From an uncultured Verrucomicrobiota bacterium (GTDB lineage: Bacteria > Verrucomicrobiota > Kiritimatiellia > CAIVKH01), in the NCBI GenBank assembly GCA_937996795.1, contig CALKUH010000064.1:1-18975 (forward strand): a stretch of DNA of 18,975 bases, given 5' to 3'. Within the stretch, counting starts at the first letter, position 1; each line of letters begins with the position of its first letter. A program made the position numbers and the translations under genes. The notes beneath the pieces were generated by a model. It was not told where the DNA came from and searched no databases. It worked only from the letters and a program-made list of their open reading frames with translations. This document shows positions 16,043-18,975 of the stretch, piece by piece.

Positions 16043-16558
16043 TCAGCCCAGCGCCAGAATCTCGTCCGCCACCTGCGCCGGCGTCTTGCCGTCGGTTTCG
16101 ATTTGCAGCGGGATCGCGTCGTAGAGGGCCTTGCGTTTGCCGAGCAGGTCGCGGATGCGTCCGAGCTTGTCGTCGGTCTGCAGCAACGGGCGGTTCGGGT
16201 CGTGGCCGACGCGGCTCAGGATCATCTCCGGCGTCGCGCGCAGGCAGATCACGCGCCCGGTCGCCGCGAAGTCGCGGATGTTGTCGGGATTGAGCACGAT
16301 GCCGCCGCCGGGCGCGATGACGAGATCCTGGCGCGCGGCGAGTTCCTGCACCAGCGCGCGCTCGAGCGCGCGGAAGTGGGGCTCGCCGGACTCGGCGAAG
16401 ATGCGCGGGATGGGGCGCCCCTCCCGCTCCTCAATCGTCGTGTCCATGTCAATGAACGCGCGGCCCAGGCGCTCGGCCAGGATTTTGCCCGTCGCGCTCT
16501 TCCCCGTGCCCATGAACCCCACGAGCACCAGATTTCTTGAACCCAAGGTTTGTTTCAT
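16043..16558 (-). CDS. aroK: Shikimate kinase
   Basis: This 171-residue P-loop kinase phosphorylates shikimate to shikimate 3-phosphate in chorismate and aromatic amino acid synthesis, in the cytoplasm. The Walker A loop is GFMGTGKS (14-21). The shikimate- and magnesium-binding motif is IDMD (D37, D39), followed by EESGE-like FAESGEPHFRALE, the GGG stretch APGGGIV, and the lid arginines in DPNRPLL. Length is typical. The start is ATG 16558, with a GGGGGG run about 6 bases upstream; TTG 16573 would add five residues and is less likely. It is 24 bases downstream of the FHA-protein stop and thus probably cotranscribed with it. The symbol is by family, and aroL would be equally compatible. Confidence 0.94.
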   Translation of the reverse strand: MKQTLGSRNLVLVGFMGTGKSATGKILAERLGRAFIDMDTTIEEREGRPIPRIFAESGEPHFRALERALVQELAARQDLVIAPGGGIVLNPDNIRDFAATGRVICLRATPEMILSRVGHDPNRPLLQTDDKLGRIRDLLGKRKALYDAIPLQIETDGKTPAQVADEILALG

Positions 16559-16582
16559 CAGCAAGCCCCCCAAAGAAGTGGA

Positions 16583-18217
16583 TCATCGGCGCGGCATCGG
16601 CGCGTTCACATCCGTGCGCGGCTCCGCGGACGGCGTCGGAGGCGATGCCTCCGCGGGCCCGCGCAGCGCGGGCATCGGCTTTTTCTGCAGCGCGCGCGGA
16701 AGCGCCTCTTCGTCCTGCAACTCGCCCTTGTACCACACCTGCACCCGGTAGCCTTCGTACACGCGTTTCTGACCCGTGCGGGCCTCCTCATCGGCGCGGA
16801 AATTCAGCGGCACGATGTACGTGGCCGTGACGCTCTTCTGCTCGCCGCCGTCCCACGCGGTATCGATCCGCAGCGGCGCATCGGGCACCTTCGCGCCCGT
16901 GGGCACCAGCTCCTGCCGGCCGACGACGCGGTCGAAGAACGCGACGCGCACCTCCACGTCATCCACATCCACGCGCCCTTCGCCCATCCGCGGTTTCAGG
17001 TTGATGCGCAACGCGCGCATTTCGTCGAACTCCCTGGACGACTGGAAGCGTTCGCGATCCACGGACACGATGCGGATGCGGCGGCCGGGGCGCGTACCGG
17101 CGCCGCCGGAAGTCTCCTGCTTCAGCATCGCCAACCGCGCTTCTTCGCGCGCGAGCCGCTGGCGCTCCGCAGCGGCCTCGGCGTACAGCGGCGTGCCGCC
17201 CGTCAAATTCAGCAGGCGCGCCCACGTCTCGCCGGCCTCGCGCAGCAGGCCGCGCTTTTCATAGGTCCGCGCGCGCTCCACCAGGCCCGGCACATGGTCC
17301 GGCGACAGGATCAGCAGCCGTTCCAGCGCCTGATCCGCCGTGACATAGTTCCCCTTTCGGAACTCGGTCTGCGCCAGCGCCAGCAGTTCACGCTCCCGTT
17401 CGGCAAGCGGATCCGTCTCCGCGGGACGGTCGGAAGCCGGAGCCGTGACCACTGCCGGCGCCTGCGTCGCCACGGCAACGGGCGGGGGCGATGTGGATGG
17501 CGGCGCAGGCTCGGGCGGGGCCACCGCCGTCTCGACGACCTGCGTCGTGAGCGCCTGCAACTGCTCCTTCAACCCGGTCACCACTTCCTTCAGCGCCGCG
17601 ACTTCCGACTGCATCGCCGCGGACGCGACGTCGCCCGTCTGCTCCACCTTCAGCGGCGGCGGTTCCAGCCCCACATGGGTGCGTTTGGCCGCTTCGTCAA
17701 GCAACGCCGTGTCGTTCGTGGTGATCCCGGGCGCGGGTTCATTCGTCAGCGCCGCCACGATCTCCGCCGTCTCCGCGCCGGGGGGCGGACTGCCGCCAAA
17801 ATAGCCGCGCTGCCAGAGCGGGAAGATGACGATAAAAAACGCCTGGAGCAGCAGCAACCCGCCCACCGCGCACAGCGTCATCAGGTGGATGCGGCTGCGC
17901 CGGCGATGCGGCGTATGGACCACCGCCTCCAGCGGCTGGAACTCGATCTGGGTATGGCCGACATCGATCTTGTCGCCCGCGCGGAGCTTGACCTCATCCA
18001 CCGGCTCGCCATTCACCGTCGCCCGGTTGAGCGCGCCGAGGTCCTTCAGCCACACCCCGTCGCGCCGCAATTCGAGCTGCGCGTGGTGGCGGGAGACCTG
18101 ATCGTCGTCCGACAGGTCGACCTGGCAGCCGGGATCGCGCCCGATCACGAGCGTGCCCTGCTTCACCGCCAGACGGCGGCCTTTCATGCGACCGGATAGA
18201 AAAATCAATCGATACAT
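16583..18217 (-). CDS. FHA-domain membrane protein with TPR-like region
   Basis: This 544-residue protein has an N-terminal FHA domain (about 1-93), which binds phosphothreonine peptides: GTLVIGRDPGCQV (21-33), then the SRHH core (42-45) and NRATVNG (64-70). The last motif departs from the usual NGTYVNG, so ligand contacts may be altered. A membrane helix follows at about 111-132, then a short coiled coil (198-228), a Pro/Ala-rich linker (229-262), two TPR-like helices pairs (about 274-340), and a beta-rich C-terminal domain (about 378-510). The FHA part is predicted cytoplasmic and the rest periplasmic, so it may link a phosphorylation signal to the envelope. The start is ATG 18217; the longer frame to 18295 crosses the putative promoter. 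It precedes aroK in an operon, and no kinase is encoded nearby. Confidence 0.85.
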   Translation of the reverse strand: MYRLIFLSGRMKGRRLAVKQGTLVIGRDPGCQVDLSDDDQVSRHHAQLELRRDGVWLKDLGALNRATVNGEPVDEVKLRAGDKIDVGHTQIEFQPLEAVVHTPHRRRSRIHLMTLCAVGGLLLLQAFFIVIFPLWQRGYFGGSPPPGAETAEIVAALTNEPAPGITTNDTALLDEAAKRTHVGLEPPPLKVEQTGDVASAAMQSEVAALKEVVTGLKEQLQALTTQVVETAVAPPEPAPPSTSPPPVAVATQAPAVVTAPASDRPAETDPLAERERELLALAQTEFRKGNYVTADQALERLLILSPDHVPGLVERARTYEKRGLLREAGETWARLLNLTGGTPLYAEAAAERQRLAREEARLAMLKQETSGGAGTRPGRRIRIVSVDRERFQSSREFDEMRALRINLKPRMGEGRVDVDDVEVRVAFFDRVVGRQELVPTGAKVPDAPLRIDTAWDGGEQKSVTATYIVPLNFRADEEARTGQKRVYEGYRVQVWYKGELQDEEALPRALQKKPMPALRGPAEASPPTPSAEPRTDVNAPMPRR

Positions 18218-18222
18218 GGTGT

Positions 18223-18238
18223 TCGCAGCGCGCTGCGA
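18223..18238. promoter_or_regulatory. 16-bp perfect palindrome in the FHA gene leader
   Basis: TCGCAGCGCGCTGCGA is perfectly self-complementary. It lies between the candidate -10 box (18246-18251) and the FHA start at 18217, so it could be an operator. Such GC palindromes can also arise by chance in this DNA. Confidence 0.35.
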
Positions 18239-18245
18239 GCCCCGC

Positions 18246-18275
18246 AGTATAGCCCGTGCCCGCGCGGCGGCACAA
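18246..18275 (-). promoter_or_regulatory. Candidate promoter for the FHA-aroK operon
   Basis: On the minus strand TTGTGC (18275-18270) and TATACT (18251-18246) are separated by 18 bases. The -10 box matches 5 of 6 sigma-70 consensus positions; the -35 matches 3. The -10 box ends 28 bases before the start codon. Confidence 0.4.
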
Positions 18276-18303
18276 TCGAAGAGAAGGAGGAACATTCGCC
18301 CGC

Positions 18304-18332
18304 TTGCTTCGTTGCTTCACAACGGCTATAAA
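18304..18332 (+). promoter_or_regulatory. Candidate sigma-70 promoter for the right-edge gene
   Basis: TTGCTT (18304-18309) and TATAAA (18327-18332) are separated by exactly 17 bases. The -10 box matches 5 of 6 consensus positions. The start codon is 30 bases downstream with a good ribosome site, so the layout is coherent. Confidence 0.5.
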
Positions 18333-18348
18333 GGCAGGACTTAACTTC

Positions 18349-18354
18349 AGGAGA
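18349..18354 (+). promoter_or_regulatory. Shine-Dalgarno AGGAGA of the right-edge gene
   Basis: AGGAGA is 8 bases before ATG 18363, supporting this start for a gene that lacks recognisable homology. Confidence 0.65.
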
Positions 18355-18362
18355 ACCGCACC

Positions 18363-18975
18363 ATGGCCTACACACCGCCCCGTCCCGGAGTTCGCCCCGT
18401 CGCCCCGCCGCCCAAGAAAAACAACAACATGGTCATCGGCCTCGGCGTGGCCGGCGCGCTCGCCGTGATCGGGCTCGGCGGCGCAGGATTCCTTTTCACC
18501 CAGCAAGGCGGGCTCAAAACCGCGCTCGGCGTGCACGCCACCGCGGCAACGGAAGCCGCGAAGATCGCCGGCGTCGCCATCGACACGAATGCGCCGGCCG
18601 ACTGGGCCGCGCTCTGGCCCAAGGTCAACGCCGCCCTGATCGCCCTCAAGGACACGAGCGAACGCCAGTCGGTTCGCATCGGCGAATTGGAACAGGAAGT
18701 GGAAGTCGCCGCCGGCCTGCAGGCCACGCTGCAAAAGGCCCAGACCGATGCCCAGCGCAGCGCGCAGCAGGTCACGTCGCTCACCAGCGAGCTGGACGCG
18801 CTCAAGGCCAGCAGCGCCGCGCAGGCCCGCGATCTCGAAGCCAAGCTCGCCGCCGCGCAGAAGGCGTTCGACGAAGCCAAGGCGCAACTCGCCGCCGCGC
18901 CCGCCGCGCCCGCCGCGCCCGCCGTGGCCGCCCCGGTGGCCGATGCCGCCGCACCTGCCGTCGAGTCCGCACCCG
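18363..18975 (+). CDS. Membrane-anchored coiled-coil protein, truncated by window edge
   Basis: I do not recognise a family. The frame is open from ATG 18363 to the window end (204 residues seen; no stop). Residues 1-22 are Pro/Lys/Asn-rich and probably cytoplasmic. Residues 23-46 form one membrane helix. Residues about 98-178 are a long coiled coil (IGELEQEVEVAAGLQATLQ and SELDALKASSAAQ). From 178 on it is Ala/Pro-rich with AAP repeats, resembling a flexible linker to a further domain, perhaps one outside the window. A good ribosome site and a plausible promoter precede it. It diverges from the FHA-domain protein, and both have a short cytoplasmic part, one membrane helix and long periplasmic segments, so a shared envelope role is possible but not shown. 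Confidence 0.75.
   Translation, partial: MAYTPPRPGVRPVAPPPKKNNNMVIGLGVAGALAVIGLGGAGFLFTQQGGLKTALGVHATAATEAAKIAGVAIDTNAPADWAALWPKVNAALIALKDTSERQSVRIGELEQEVEVAAGLQATLQKAQTDAQRSAQQVTSLTSELDALKASSAAQARDLEAKLAAAQKAFDEAKAQLAAAPAAPAAPAVAAPVADAAAPAVESAP
18894..18920 (+). repeat. Short 9-bp tandem repeat inside the right-edge gene
   Basis: The unit CCCGCCGCG (by phase) repeats about three times and encodes successive Ala-Ala-Pro units in the linker. The 9-bp period keeps the reading frame, so copy number could vary without disrupting the gene. Confidence 0.5.

Noticed and set aside
16550..18199. Plus-strand open frame of 549 codons
   Set aside because: It is antisense to the FHA gene, with low-complexity Arg/His composition and no recognisable domain.

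Overview
This is a GC-rich, densely coded bacterial window with 14 protein genes and no RNA genes, IS elements or CRISPR arrays that I can see. The gene repertoire suggests a PVC-group bacterium (Verrucomicrobiota, Kiritimatiellota or Lentisphaerota). The pointers are an arylsulfatase-type enzyme, a DUF5703 glycoside hydrolase, a secreted HAF-repeat protein carrying the 'result is distorted/measured' style beta-domain common in Verrucomicrobia, an ECF sigma factor paired with a YfbK-like von Willebrand protein, and short GTAG-headed palindromic repeats. This is a judgement from protein style, since there is no marker gene here. No gap between genes exceeds about 210 bases.

Layout. 1-210: no supported gene. 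211-4706 (+): secreted sulfatase, a DUF1801/MORN-like protein, then a DUF5703 glycoside hydrolase-like protein whose start overlaps the preceding stop. 4747-6723 (-) and 6862-8361 (+): a divergent pair consisting of an exported HAF-repeat protein with two starch-binding-like modules and a cytoplasmic GH13 alpha-amylase-type enzyme. The 138-base divergent region holds a perfect 12-bp CG-centred palindrome that looks like a LacI-family operator, so these two probably form a small alpha-glucan locus.

8371-12187 (-): a three-gene overlapping operon read in the order DinB-like protein, NRDE (TANGO2-like) protein, and an 862-residue fusion of an alpha/beta hydrolase, a DedA-type membrane domain and an ATP-grasp ligase. 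The fusion is the most unusual item in the window. 12269-13072 (+): a DnaQ-like DEDDh exonuclease, divergent from the DinB gene.

13176-15865 (-): ECF sigma factor followed, with an ATGA overlap, by a membrane protein that has an anti-sigma-like N-terminus and an extracytoplasmic VWA domain. 16043-18217 (-): an FHA-domain membrane protein and shikimate kinase in one operon. 18363 to the window end (+): a membrane-anchored coiled-coil protein, cut by the window edge, divergent from the FHA gene.

Two composite palindromic elements (13086-13151 and 15966-16021) share one architecture: two inverted hairpins each headed by GTAG. They have different stem sequences. They look like REP/BIME-type repeats sitting between genes.
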